Positions 12,961 to 24,117 of a stretch of DNA of 64,000 nucleotides are shown here, one piece after another. A program made the translations under genes and the position numbers. The DNA lies in contig NC_080048.1 of assembly GCF_026212465.1 (NCBI RefSeq), positions 25,678,280 through 25,742,279 on the forward strand, in the 5' to 3' direction. Numbering within the stretch: position 1 is the stretch's first letter; each line of letters starts with the position of its first letter. Below the pieces are notes generated by a model. The model worked only from the letters and a program-made list of their open reading frames with translations, was not told the DNA's origin and did not search any database. This DNA is from Amaranthus tricolor (Eukaryota; Streptophyta; Magnoliopsida; Caryophyllales; Amaranthaceae).

Positions 12961-15900
12961 GGACCTAGGCTAAAGTGGAAATGGAATCTTGGTACTTGGA
13001 TCTAGCTATCAAGGTCCTAAAACCATTCTAACAATCCCCGTGGACTCCTAGAAGCTGAACCGAAGGAGGGCTGGTCGACAGTTTGCTAGATCAGAATTTT
13101 GTTTAAGTGTTTGTGGTTGTTCCGTGTTCTTTTCATGATCATTTGTAGTTTTTGACTGTGTCATTAATCAAAGCTTACGCACAACATTAATCCTTGCATA
13201 ACCAAGGCCTTAATCAGCCCCGGTTTCGCATCTAAACCAAGTTTGAGTAATTTACGCGCGAAATTGACAAAAACGCTTAAAAACGCATAAAATCGCAACT
13301 TAACTTCTAATTTCTAGCATATGACTATTATTATAAAGTCTAACCATTTCAACACAAAAATATATGCCAAATAGTGTTGTGTGCCAAGTTTCGTGCATAA
13401 CAAACCATGTTTGACCTACTTTACGCGCGAAATTGACAAATAAAAACGCGAAATTGACAGCGTCAAACTAGTGACCAGACCACCTTGCACGACACGTGGA
13501 GTCCAAACCTATGCATCCAGGACCTAGGCTAAAGTGGAAATGGAATCTTGGTACTTGGATCTAGCTATGAAGGTCCTAAAACCATTCTAACAATCCCCGT
13601 GGACTCCTAGAAGCTGAACCGAAGGAGGGCTGGTCGACAGTTTGCTAGATCAGAATTTTGTTTAAGTGTTTGTGGTTATTTCGTGTTCTTTTCATGATCA
13701 TTTGTAGTTTTTGATTGTGTCATTAATCAAAGCTTACACACAACATTAATCCTTGCATAACCAAGGCCTTAATCAGCTCCGGTTTCGCATCTAAACCAAG
13801 TTTGAGTACTTTACGCGCGAAATTGACAAAAACGCTTAAAAACGCATAAAATCGCAACTTAACTGCTAATTTCTAGCATATGACTATTATTATCAATTCT
13901 AACCATTTCAACACAATAACATATGCCAAATAGTGTTTTGTGCCAAGTTTCGTGCATAACAAACCATGTTTGACCTACTTTACGCGCGAAATTGACAAAA
14001 ACGCTTAAAAACGCATAAAATCGCAACTTAACTTCTAATTTCTAGCATATGACTATTATTATCAATTCTAACCATTTCAACACAATAATATATGCCAAAT
14101 AGTGTTCTGTGCCAAGTTTCGTGCATAACAAACCATGTTTGACCTACTTTACGCGCGAAATTGACAAAAACGCTTAAAAACGCATAAAATCGCAACTTAA
14201 CTACTAATTTCTAGCATATGACTATTATTATCAAGTCTAACCATTTCAACACAAAAATATATGCCAAATAGTGTTGTGTGCCAAGTTTCGTGCATAACAA
14301 ACCATGTTTGACCTACTTTACGCGCGAAATTGACAAATAAAAACGCGAAATTGACAACGTCAAACTAGTGACCAGACCACCTTGCACGACACGTGGAGTC
14401 CAAATCTATGCATCCAGGACCTAGGCTAAAGTGGAAATGGAATCTTGGTACTTGGATCTAGCTATCAAGGTCCTAAAACCATTCTAACAATCCCCGTGGA
14501 CTCCTAGAAGCTGAACCGAAGGAGGGCTGGTCGACAGTTTGCTAGATCAGAATTTTGTTTAAGTGTTTGTGGTTGTTCCGTGTTCTTTTCATGATCATTT
14601 GTAGTTTTTGACTGTGTCATTAATCAAAGCTTACGCACAACATTAATGCTTGCATAACCAAGGCCTTAATCAGCCCCGGTTTCGCATCTAAACCAAGTTT
14701 GAGTAATTTACGCGCGAAATTGACAAAAACGCTTAAAACGCATAAAATCGCAACTTAACTTCTAATTTCTAGCATATGACTATTATTATAAAGTCTAACC
14801 ATTTCAACACAAAAATATATGCCAAATAGTGTTGTGTGCCAAGTTTCGTGCATAACAAACCATGTTTGACCTACTTTACGCGCGAAATTGACAAAAACGC
14901 CTAAAAACGCATAAAATCGCAACTTAACTTCTAATTTCTAGCATATGACTATTATTATCAAGTCTAACCATTTCAACACAAAAATATATGCCAAATAGTG
15001 TTGTGTGCCAAGTTTCGTGCATAACAAACCATGTTTGACCTACTTTATGCGCGAAATTGACAAATAAAAACGCGAAATTGACAGCGTCAAACTAGTGACT
15101 AGACCACCTTGCACGACACGTGGAGTCCAAACCTATGTATCCAGGACCTAGGCTAAAGTGGAAATGGAATCTTGGTACTTGGATCTAGCTATCAAGGTCC
15201 TAAAACCATTCTAACAATCCCCGTGGACTCCTAGAAGCTGAACCGAAGGAGGGCTGGTCGACAGTTTGCTAGATCAGAATTTTGTTCAAGTGTTTGTGGT
15301 TGTTCCGTGTTCTTTTCATGATCATTTGTAGTTTTTGACTGTGTCATTAATCAAAGCTTACGCACAACATTAATCCTTGCATAACCAAGGCCTTAATCAG
15401 CCCCGGTTTCGCATCTAAACCAAGTTTGAGTACTTTACGCGCGAAATTGACAAAAACGCTTAAAAACGCATAAAATCGCAACTTAACTTCTAATTTCTAG
15501 CATATGACTATAATTATCAATTCTAACCATTTCAACACAATAATATATGCCAAATAGTGTTGTGTGCCAAGTTTCGTGCATAACAAACCATGTTTGACCT
15601 ACTTTACGCGCGATATTGACAAAAACGCTTAAAAACGCATAAAATCGCAACTTAACTTCTAATTTCTAGCATATGACTATTATTATCAAGTCTAACCATT
15701 TCAACACAAAAATATATTCCAAATAGTGTTGTGTTCCAAGTTTCGTGCATAACAAAACATGTTTGACCTACTTTACGCGCGAAATTGACAAAAAAAAACG
15801 CGAAATTGACAACGTCAAACTAGTGACCAGACCACCTTGCACGACACGTGGAGTCCAAACCTATGCATCCAGGACCTAGGCTAAAGTGGAAATGGAATCT

Positions 15901-18900
15901 TGGTACTTGGATCTAGCTATCAAGGTCCTAAAACCATTCTAACAATCCCCGTGGACTCCTAGAAGCTGAACCGAAGGAGGGCTTGTCGACAGTTTGCTAG
16001 ATCAGAATTTTGTTTAAGTGTTTGTGGTTGTTCCGTGTTCTTTTCATGATCATTTGTAGTTTTTGACTGTGTCATTAATCAAAGCTTATGCACAACATTA
16101 ATCCTTGCATAACCAAGGCCTTAATCAGCCCCGGTTTCGCATCTAAACCAAGTTTGAGTAATTTACGCGCGAAATTGACAAAAACGCTTAAAAACGCATA
16201 AAATCGCAACTTAACTTCTAATTTCTAGCATATGACTATTATTATAAAGTCTAACCATTTCAACACAAAAATATATGCCAAATAGTGTTGTGTGCCAAGT
16301 TTCGTGCATAACAAACCATGTTTGACCTACTTTACGCGCGAAATTGACAAATAAAAACGCGAAATTGACAGCGTCAAACTAGTGACCAGAGCACCTTGCA
16401 CGACACGTGGAGTCCAAACCTATGCATCCAGGACCTAGGCTAAAGTGGAAATGGAATCTTGGTACTTGGATCTAGCTATCAAGGTCCTAAAACCATTCTA
16501 ACAATCCCCGTGGACTCCTAGAAGCTGAACCGAAGGAGGGCTGGTCGACAGTTTGCTAGATCAGAATTTTGTTTAAGTGTTTGTGGTTATTTCGTGTTCT
16601 TTTCATGATCATTTGTAGTTTTTGATTGTGTCATTAATCAAAGCTTACACACAACATTAATCCTTGCATAACCAAGGCCTTAATCAGCTCCGGTTTCGCA
16701 TCTAAACCAAGTTTGAGTACTTTACGCGCGAAATTGACAAAAACGCTTAAAAACGCATAAAATCGCAACTTAACTGCTAATTTCTAGCATATGACTATTA
16801 TTATCAATTCTAACCATTTCAACAAAATAACATATGCCAAATAGTGTTTTGTGCCAAGTTTCGTGCATAACAAACCATGTTTGACCTACTTTACGCGCGA
16901 AATTGACAAAAACGCTTAAAAACGCATAAAATCGCAACTTAACTTCTAATTTCTAGCATATGACTATTATTATCAATTCTAACCATTTCAACACAATAAT
17001 ATATGCCAAATAGTGTTGTGTGCCAAGTTTCGTGCATAACAAACCATGTTTGACCTACTTTACGCGCGAAATTGACAAAAACGCTTAAAAACGCATAAAA
17101 TCGCAACTTAACTACTAATTTCTAGCATATGACTATTATTATCAAGTCTAACCATTTCAACACAAAAATATATGCCAAATAGTGTTGTGTGCCAAGTTTC
17201 GTGCATAACAAACCATGTTTGACCTACTTTACGCGCGAAATTGACAAATAAAAACGCGAAATTGACAGCGTCAAACTAGTGACCAGACCACCTTGCACGA
17301 CACGTGGAGTCCAAACCTATGCATCCAGGACCTAGGCTAAAGTGGAAATGGAATCTTGGTACTTGGATCTAGCTATCAAGGTCCTAAAACCATTCTAACA
17401 ATCCCCGTGGACTCCTAGAAGCTGAACCGAAGGAGGGCTGGTCGACAGTTTGCTAGATCAGAATTTTGTTTAAGTGTTTGTGGTTGTTCCGTGTTCTTTT
17501 CATGATCATTTGTAGTTTTTGACTGTGTCATTAATCAAAGCTTACGCACAACATTAATCCTTGCATAACCAAGGCCTTAATAAGCCCCGGTTTCGCATCT
17601 AAACCAAGTTTGAGTACTTTACGCGCGAAATTGACAAAAACGCTTAAAAACGCATAAAATCGCAACTTAACTTCTAATTTCTAGCTTATGACTACTATTA
17701 TCAATTCTAACCATTTCAACACAATAACATATGCCAAATAGTGTTTTGTGCCAAGTTTCGTGCATAACAAACCATGTCTGACCTACTTTACGCGCGAAAT
17801 TGACAAAAACGCTTAAAAACGCATAAAATCGCAACTTAACATCTAATTTCTAGCATATGACTATTATTATCAATTCTAACCATTTCAACACAATAGTATA
17901 TGCCAAATAGTGTTGTGTGCCAAGTTTCGTGCATAACAAACCATGTTTGACCTACTTTACGCGCGAAATTGACAAAAACGCTTAAAAACGCATAAAATCG
18001 CAACTTAACTTCTAATTTCTAGCATATGACTATTATTATCAAGTCTAACCATTTCAACACAAAAATATATGCCAAATAGTATTGTGTGCCAAGTTTCGTG
18101 CATAACAAACCATGTTTGACCTACTTTACGCGCGAAATTGACAAATAAAAACGCGAAATTGACAGCGTCAAACTAGTGACCAGACCACGTTGCACGACAC
18201 GTGGAGTCCAAACCTATGCATCCAGGACCTAGGCTAAAGTGGAAATGGAATCTTGGTACTTGGATCTAGCTATCAAGGTCCTAAAACCATTCTAACAATC
18301 CCCGTGGACTCCTAGAAGCTGAACCGAAGGAGGGCTGGTCGACAGTTTGGTAGATCATAATTTTGTTTAAGTGTTTGTGGTTGTTCCGTGTTCTTTTCAT
18401 GATCATTTGTAGTTTTTGACTGTGTCATTAATAAAAGCTTACGCACAACATTAATCCTTGCATAACCAAGGACTTAATCAGCCCCGGTTTCGCATCTAAA
18501 CCAAGTTTGAGTACTTTACGCGCGAAATTGACAAAAACGCCTAAAAACGCATAAAATCGCAACTTAACTTCTAATTTCTAGCATATGACTATTATTATCA
18601 AGTCGAACCATTTCAACACAAAAATATATGCCAAATAGTGTTGTGTGCCAAGTTTCGTCCATAACAAACCATGTTTGACCTACTTTACGCGCGAAATTGA
18701 CAAATAAAAACGCGAAATTGACAGCGTCAAACTAGTGACCAGACCACCTTGCACGACACGTGGAGTCCAAACCTATGTATCCAGGACCTAGGCTAAAGTG
18801 GAAATGGAATCTTGGTACTTGGATCTAGCTATCAAGGTCCTAAAACCATTCTAACAATCCCCGTGGACTCCTAGAAGCTGAACCGAAGGAGGGCTGGTCG

Positions 18901-21900
18901 ACAGTTTGCTAGATCAGAATTTTGTTTAAGTGTTTGTGGTTGTTCCGTGTTCTTTTCATGATCATTTGTAGTTTTTGACTGTGTCATTAATCAAATTTTA
19001 CGCACAACATTAATCCTTGCATAACCAAGGCCTTAATAAGACCCGGTTTCGCATCTAAACCAAGTTTGAGTACTTTACGCGCGAAATTGACAAAAACGCT
19101 TAAAAACGCATAAAATCGCAACTTAACTTCTAATTTCTAGCTTATGACTACTATTATCAATTCTAACCATTTCAACACAATAACATATGCCAAATAGTGT
19201 TTTGTGCCAAGTTTCGTGCATAACAAACCATGTTTGACCTACTTTACGCGCGAAATTGACAAAAACGCTTAAAAACGCATAAAATCGCAACTTAACATCT
19301 AATTTCTAGCATATGACTATTATTATCAATTCTAACCATTTCAACACAATAGTATATGCCAAATAGTGTTGTGTGCCAAGTTTCGTGCATAACAAACCAT
19401 GTTTGACCTACTTTACGCGCGAAATTGACAAAAACGCTTAAAAACGCATAAAATCGCAACTTAACTTCTAATTTCTAGCATATGACTATTATTATCAAGT
19501 CTAACCATTTCAACACAAAAATATATGCCAAATAGTATTGTGTGCCAAGTTTCGTGCATAACAAACCATGTTTGACCTACTTTACGCGCGAAATTGACAA
19601 ATAAAAACGCGAAATTGACAGCGTCAAACTAGTGACCAGACCACCTTGCACGACACGTGGAGTCCAAACCTATGCATCCAGGACCTAGGCTAAAGTGGAA
19701 ATGGAATCTTGGTACTTGGATCTAGCTATCAAGGTCCTAAAACCATTCTAACAATCCCCGTGGACTCCTAGAAGCTGAACCGAAGGAGGGCTGGTCGACA
19801 GTTTGCTAGATCATAATTTTGTTTAAGTGTTTGTGGTTATTTCGTGTTCTTTTCATGATCATTTGTAGTTTTTGACTGTGTCATTAATAAAAGCATACGC
19901 ACAACATTAATCCTTGCATAACCAAGTCCTTAATCAGCCCCGGTTTCGCATCTAAACCAAGTTTGAGTACTTTACGCGCGAAATTGACAAAAACGCTTAA
20001 AAACGCATAAAATCGCAACTTAACTTCTAATTTCTAGCATATGACTATTATTATCAAGTCTAACCATTTCAACACAAAAATATATGCCAAATAGTGTTGT
20101 GTGCCAAGTTTCGTGCATATCAAACCATGTTTGACCTACTTTACGCGCGAAATTGACAAATAAAAACGCGAAATTGACAGCGTCAAAATAGTGACCAGAC
20201 CACCTTGCACGACACGTGGAGTCCAAACCTATGCATCCAGGACCTAGGCTAAAGTGGAAATGGAATCTTGGTACTTGGATCTAGCTATCAAGGTCCTAAA
20301 ACCATTCTAACAATCCCCGTGGACTCCTAGAAGCTGAACCGAAGGAGGGCTGGTCGACAGTTTGGTAGATCAGAATTTTGTTTAAGTGTTTGTGGTTGTT
20401 CCGTGTTCTTTTCATGATCATTTGTAGTTTTTGACTGTGTCATTAATAAAAGCTTACGCACAACATTAATCCTTGCATAACCAAGGACTTAATCAGCCCC
20501 GGTTTCGCATCTAAACCAAGTTTGAGTACTTTACGCGCGAAATTGACAAAAACGCCTAAAAACGCATAAAATCGCAACTTAACTTCTAATTTCTAGCATA
20601 TGACTATTATTATCAAGTCTAACCATTTCAACACAAAAATATATGCCAAATAGTGTTGTGTGCCAAGTTTCGTGCATAACAAACCATGTTTGACCTACTT
20701 TACGCGCGAAATTGACAAATAAAAACGCGAAATTGACAGCGTCAAACTAGTGACCAGACCACCTTGCACGACACGTGGAGTCCAAACCTATGTATCCAGG
20801 ACCTAGGCTAAAGTGGAAATGGAATCTTGGTACTTGGATCTAGCTATCAAGGTCCTAAAACCATTCTAACAATCCCCGTGGACTCCTAGAAGCTGAACCG
20901 AAGGAGGGCTGGTCGACAGTTTGCTAGATCAGAATTTTGTTTAAGTGTTTGTGGTTGTTCCGTGTTCTTTTCATGATCATTTGTAGTTTCTGACTGTGTC
21001 ATTAATCAAAGCTTACGCACAACATTAATCCTTGCATAACCAAGGCCTTAATAAGCCCCGGTTTTGCATCTAAACCAAGTTTGAGTACTTTACGCGCGAA
21101 ATTGACAAAAACGCTTAAAAACGCATAAAATCGCAACTTAACTTCTAATTTCTAGCTTATGACTACTATTATCAATTCTAACCATTTCAACACAATAACA
21201 TATGCCAAATAGTGTTTTGTGCCAAGTTTCGTGCATAACAAACCATGTTTGACCTACTTTACGCGCGAAATTGACAAAAACGCTTAAAAACGCATAAAAT
21301 CGCAACTTAACATCTAATTTCTAGCATATGACTATTATTATCAATTCTAACCATTTCAACACAATAGTATATGCCAAATAGTGTTGTGTGCCAAGTTTCG
21401 TGCATAACAAACCATGTTTGACCTACTTTACGCGCGAAATTGACAAAAACGCTTAAAAACGCATAAAATCGCAACTTAACTTCTAATTTCTAGCATATGA
21501 CTATTATTATCAAGTCTAACCATTTCAACACAAAAATATATGCCAAATAGTATTGTGTGCCAAGTTTCGTGCATAACAAACCATGTTTGACCTACTTTAC
21601 GCGCGAAATTGACAAATAAAAACGCGAAATTGACAGCGTCAAACTAGTGACCAGACCACCTTGCACGACACGTGGAGTCCAAACCTATGCATCCAGGACC
21701 TAGGCTAAAGTGGAAATGGAATCTTGGTACTTGGATCTAGCTATCAAGGTCCTAAAACCATTCTAACAATCCCCGTGGACTCCTAGAAGCTGAACCGAAG
21801 GAGGGCTGGTCGACAGTTTGCTAGATCATAATTTTGTTTAAGTGTTTGTGGTTGTTCCGTGTTCTTTTCATGATCATTTGTAGTTTTTGACTGTGTCATT

Positions 21901-22254
21901 AATAAAAGCATACGCACAACATTAATCCTTGCATAACCAAGTCCTTAATCAGCCCCGGTTTCGCATCTAAACCAAGTTTGAGTACTTTACGCGCGAAATT
22001 GACAAAAACGCTTAAAAACGCATAAAATCGCAACTTAACTTCTAATTTCTAGCATATGACTATTATTATCAAGTCTAACCATTTCAACACAAAAATATAT
22101 GCCAAATAGTGTTGTGTGCCAAGTTTCGTGCATATCAAACCATGTTTGACCTACTTTACGCGCGAAATTGACAAATAAAAACGCGAAATTGACAGCGTCA
22201 AAATAGTGACCAGACCACCTTGCACGACACGTGGAGTCCAAACCTATGCATCCA
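12961..22254 (-). repeat. Array A mosaic block of 559-, 728- and 897-bp units
   Basis: Unit lengths are 559, 897, 727, 728, 559, 897, 897, 559, 897, 559, 559, 897, 559. Most 559 units sit next to an 897, and 559 plus 897 equals two 728s, as if one monomer had moved across a spacer. Private variants such as TTTTGATTGTGTCATT recur 2911 bp apart (about 13710 and 16621), showing amplification of multi-unit blocks. Confidence 0.85.
18225..22254 (-). repeat. Two tandem 2015-bp superunits in array A
   Basis: 18225-20239 and 20240-22254 each consist of 559, 897 and 559 bp and share private variants, for example CATATCAAACC at about 20116 and 22131, exactly 2015 bp apart. Differences are few, including GATCATAATT versus GATCAGAATT early in the unit, so the duplication looks recent. 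Confidence 0.85.
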
Positions 22255-22542
22255 GGACCTAGGCTAAAGTGGAAATGGAATCTTGGTACTTGGATCTAGC
22301 TATCAAGGTCCTAAAACCATTCTAACAATCCCCGTGGACTCCTAGAAGCTGAACCGAAGGAGGGCTGGTCGACAGTTTGCTAGATCAGAATTTTGTTTAA
22401 GTGTTTGTGGTTGTTCCGTGTTCTTTTCATGATCATTTGTAGTTTTTGACTGTGTCATTAATCAAAGCTTACGCACAACATTAATCCTTGCATAACCAAG
22501 GCCTTAATCAGCCCCGGTTTCGCATCTAAACCAAGTTTGAGT

Positions 22543-23098
22543 ACTTTACGCGCGAAATTGACAAAAACGCTTAAAAACGCATAAAATCGCAACTTAACTT
22601 CTAATTTCTAGCATATGACTATTATTATCAATTCTAACCATTTCAACACAATAACATATGCCAAATAGTGTTGTGTGCCAAGTTTCGTGCATAACAAACC
22701 ATGTTTGACCTACTTTACGCGCGAAATTGACAAAAACGCTTAAAAACGCATAAAATCGCAACTTAACTTCTAATTTCTAGCATATGACTATTATTATCAA
22801 TTCTAACCATTTCAACACAATAATATATGCCAAATAGTGTTGTGTGCCAAGTTTCGTGCATAACAAACCATGTTTGACCTAATTTACGCGCGAAATTGAC
22901 AAAAACGCTTAAAAACGCATAAAATTGCTACTTAACTTCTAATTTCTAGCATATGACTATTATTATCAATTCTAACCATTTCAACACAATAATATATACC
23001 AAATAGTTTTGTGTGCCATGTTTCGTGCATAACAAACCATGTTTGACCTACTTTACGCGCGAAATTGACAAAAACGCTTAAGAACGCATAAAATCACA
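22543..23098 (-). repeat. Spacer-free monomer run at the CACTA end of array A
   Basis: CGCG boxes at 22543, 22712, 22881 and 23050 are 169 bp apart with no 390-bp spacer between them. The last monomer stops after about 49 bp at AAAATCA, where the transposon sequence begins. This is the longest spacer-free stretch of array A. Confidence 0.85.
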
Positions 23099-23180
23099 TT
23101 TGTGTACCTTTCTTGCTATCCATTTTGGAAATGTGGCTCTGGATGTAGATCCCATTTGTGCACGCACTCTTTTCATTGCG

Positions 23181-23269
23181 CTGAAACGCATGGGAAAAGT
23201 AATACCATTTATATATATATATATAACACTTAATTAAATCAAATTGGTAAAATAATTAATATTACGTAC
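23181..23269 (-). other. Intron in the Ulp1-like fragment (89 bp)
   Basis: Donor GC/GTACGTAATA and acceptor GCGTTTCAG/CGCAATG on the minus strand. Choosing this donor, rather than the one four bases downstream, keeps the Ulp1-like frame open across the junction. It includes a TA-repeat. Confidence 0.6.
23210..23225. repeat. (TA)8 microsatellite
   Basis: A short TA dinucleotide run inside the candidate intron of the Ulp1-like fragment. Confidence 0.85.
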
Positions 23270-23379
23270 GCATTCAACAATGCTTTGAATCTTGTGTTGC
23301 GAGGTGGGCTGTTAGGTTTTTGTAATGAGTCAAAGACGTGCACAGTGTTCGTTAAAGGGCATATGATCAAATGTATCCA

Positions 23380-23907
23380 ACAGCTGAACGAAACACATTC
23401 TTCTTGTCCTCATCGCTCTCGATGTGGAAAAGATTCTACAAAAAAAATTTATATTTGTTACTGTCAATTAAATTAATTTTAAAATGAAACTAAATGAGTA
23501 AAAATAGTAAAGTTTCTTACCACAGTATCATTCCATAGAGAGTTTTTCAAACCCTCTGGAACCTCGTTCCATGCGTTCAATATGGAAATCTTGCGGATAC
23601 ATAGGCCCACTTGTTTTCCATATTGCCTACGCCATTTTCCGCAGGGTTGACCCAATGCATTGTATTCCAAATGCATTGGTTCTGTGACTTTGAGGTTTTT
23701 CGTAGGACCTCGCCCTTTTCTTTTCTTACTGGTAGTGGGAGCATCCATTGGTGGGGCATCTTCAGTCTCAAAATCATTGTCTAGAGGTGGAGCGTCTTCA
23801 GCCATACGCTCGAATCTCACAATTTGGTCCTCTTCACTGTCGTAACTACGATGCTCATTATCCGAGGTCTCAATCTCGGGGATAATTTCGTCTCTGAATA
23901 GATGCAT
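23380..23907 (-). pseudogene. TnpA-like (Ptta/En/Spm) protein remnant, two exons
   Basis: This resembles the N-terminal part of plant Ptta/En/Spm-type transposon proteins, the accessory proteins of CACTA elements thought to bind element DNA. Exon 1 (23521-23907) starts at ATG 23907: an acidic N-terminus, a basic stretch (TSKKRKGRGPTKNLK), then MHLEYNALGQPCGKWRRQYG, GLCIRKISI and LWNDTV. At 23521/23520 there is a good donor (GTG/GTAAGAAAC) and at 23436/23435 an acceptor (TTTGTAG/AATC). Splicing gives the in-phase continuation NLFHIESDEDKKNVFRSAV, which fits the family. Soon after, the frame hits TGA (23367-23369) and is replaced by Ulp1-like sequence in another frame, so the middle of the gene appears deleted. 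Confidence 0.75.
23436..23520 (-). other. Intron 1 of the TnpA-like gene (85 bp)
   Basis: GTAAGAAAC donor and TTTTTTTTGTAG acceptor on the minus strand. Removing these 85 bp restores a phase-0 reading frame that joins LWNDTV to LFHIESDED, a continuity expected for the family. Confidence 0.7.
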
Positions 23908-23920
23908 TATATATCAGTAC

Positions 23921-24105
23921 CTGAAAGAGTATGAATAGAAATATATTAGAACATAAGCTAAGTAATATTAAGAATATGACTATGATTTACAATTCTAATA
24001 TGTACGTTCAACACAATAATATATAACAAATAAGTGTTCTGTGCAAAGTTTCATGCAAAACAAACCAAGTGCCAAAAAAAACTTTTAAAAGCTTTAAATT
24101 CATAC
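23921..24105 (-). other. Candidate 185-bp intron made of satellite sequence
   Basis: On the minus strand the donor is ACAAG/GTATGAATTT and the acceptor is CATACTCTTTCAG/GTACTG with a pyrimidine run, both good plant splice signals. It lies between the transposase stop and the ATG of the next gene (23907), so it would be an untranslated-region or intergenic intron; an in-frame TGA just upstream of that ATG supports a fresh start there. Most of the interval aligns with the satellite (separate entry). The splice sites are inferred, not proven. Confidence 0.5.
23970..24104 (-). repeat. Satellite-related monomer inside the CACTA element
   Basis: Read on the minus strand from 24104, the order of blocks is exactly that of an array B monomer: ATGAATTTAAAGC, TTTTTTTTGGCACTT, GGTTTGTTTTGCATGAAACT, ACTTATTTGTTATATATTAT, TGTGTTGAA, TTAGAATTGTAAATCATAG, TCATATTC. 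By eye about 85-90% of positions match over the best 60 bp. It lacks the 24 bases that in array B follow GGCACTT (the CGCGCATAAAG box); that block ends in ACTT, so ACTT flanks the missing segment on both sides. It resembles array B more than array A (TATGATTTnCAATTC and GCAAAACAAACCAAG on the plus strand). Confidence 0.85.
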
Positions 24106-24117
24106 CTTGTGAATCAC

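Larger units (their letters stand above)
938..23098 (-). repeat. Satellite array A: 169-bp monomers with 390-bp spacers
   Basis: The array is built from a ~169-bp monomer and a 390-bp segment. Taking GGACCTAGGC in the spacer as a landmark, unit starts fall at 1661, 2389, 3138, 3866, 4615, 5512, 6240, 7137, 7865, 8593, 9321, 10049, 10777, 11505, 12233, 12961, 13520, 14417, 15144, 15872, 16431, 17328, 18225, 18784, 19681, 20240, 20799, 21696 and 22255. Unit lengths are 559, 728 or 897 (390 plus one, two or three times 169), with two 749s and one 727. Each monomer carries a TTTACGCGCGAAATTGAC box and a GCATATGACTAT box. Array B is the same family read on the opposite strand, so strand is given as minus, taking array B as plus. 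Every long reading frame here is a by-product of the repeat. Confidence 0.97.
23099..23379 (-). pseudogene. Ulp1-like cysteine protease fragment of the CACTA element
   Basis: In a frame one step off the preceding exon, 23379-23270 encodes WIHLIICPLTNTVHVFDSLQ then KPNSPPRNTRFKALLNA, which resembles the catalytic region of Ulp1/SENP-like C48 proteases carried by plant CACTA elements (the hydrophobic W...CP..VHVFDSL run). Removing an 89-bp intron (23181-23269; GC/GTACGT to TTTCAG) gives AMKRVRAQMGSTSRATFPKW and IARKVHKC in frame. The catalytic Cys part (usually ECGYYVM) would follow but is missing, because array A begins at 23098. The upstream His-containing part is also mostly missing. Not functional. 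Confidence 0.7.

Noticed and set aside
20020..22241. Two identical 68-residue minus-strand frames in array A
   Set aside because: Same satellite peptide as in array B, duplicated by the 2,015-bp superunit; not a gene.
23285..23476. 63-residue plus-strand frame
   Set aside because: Lies antisense over the TnpA-like and Ulp1-like exons, which explain the sequence better.
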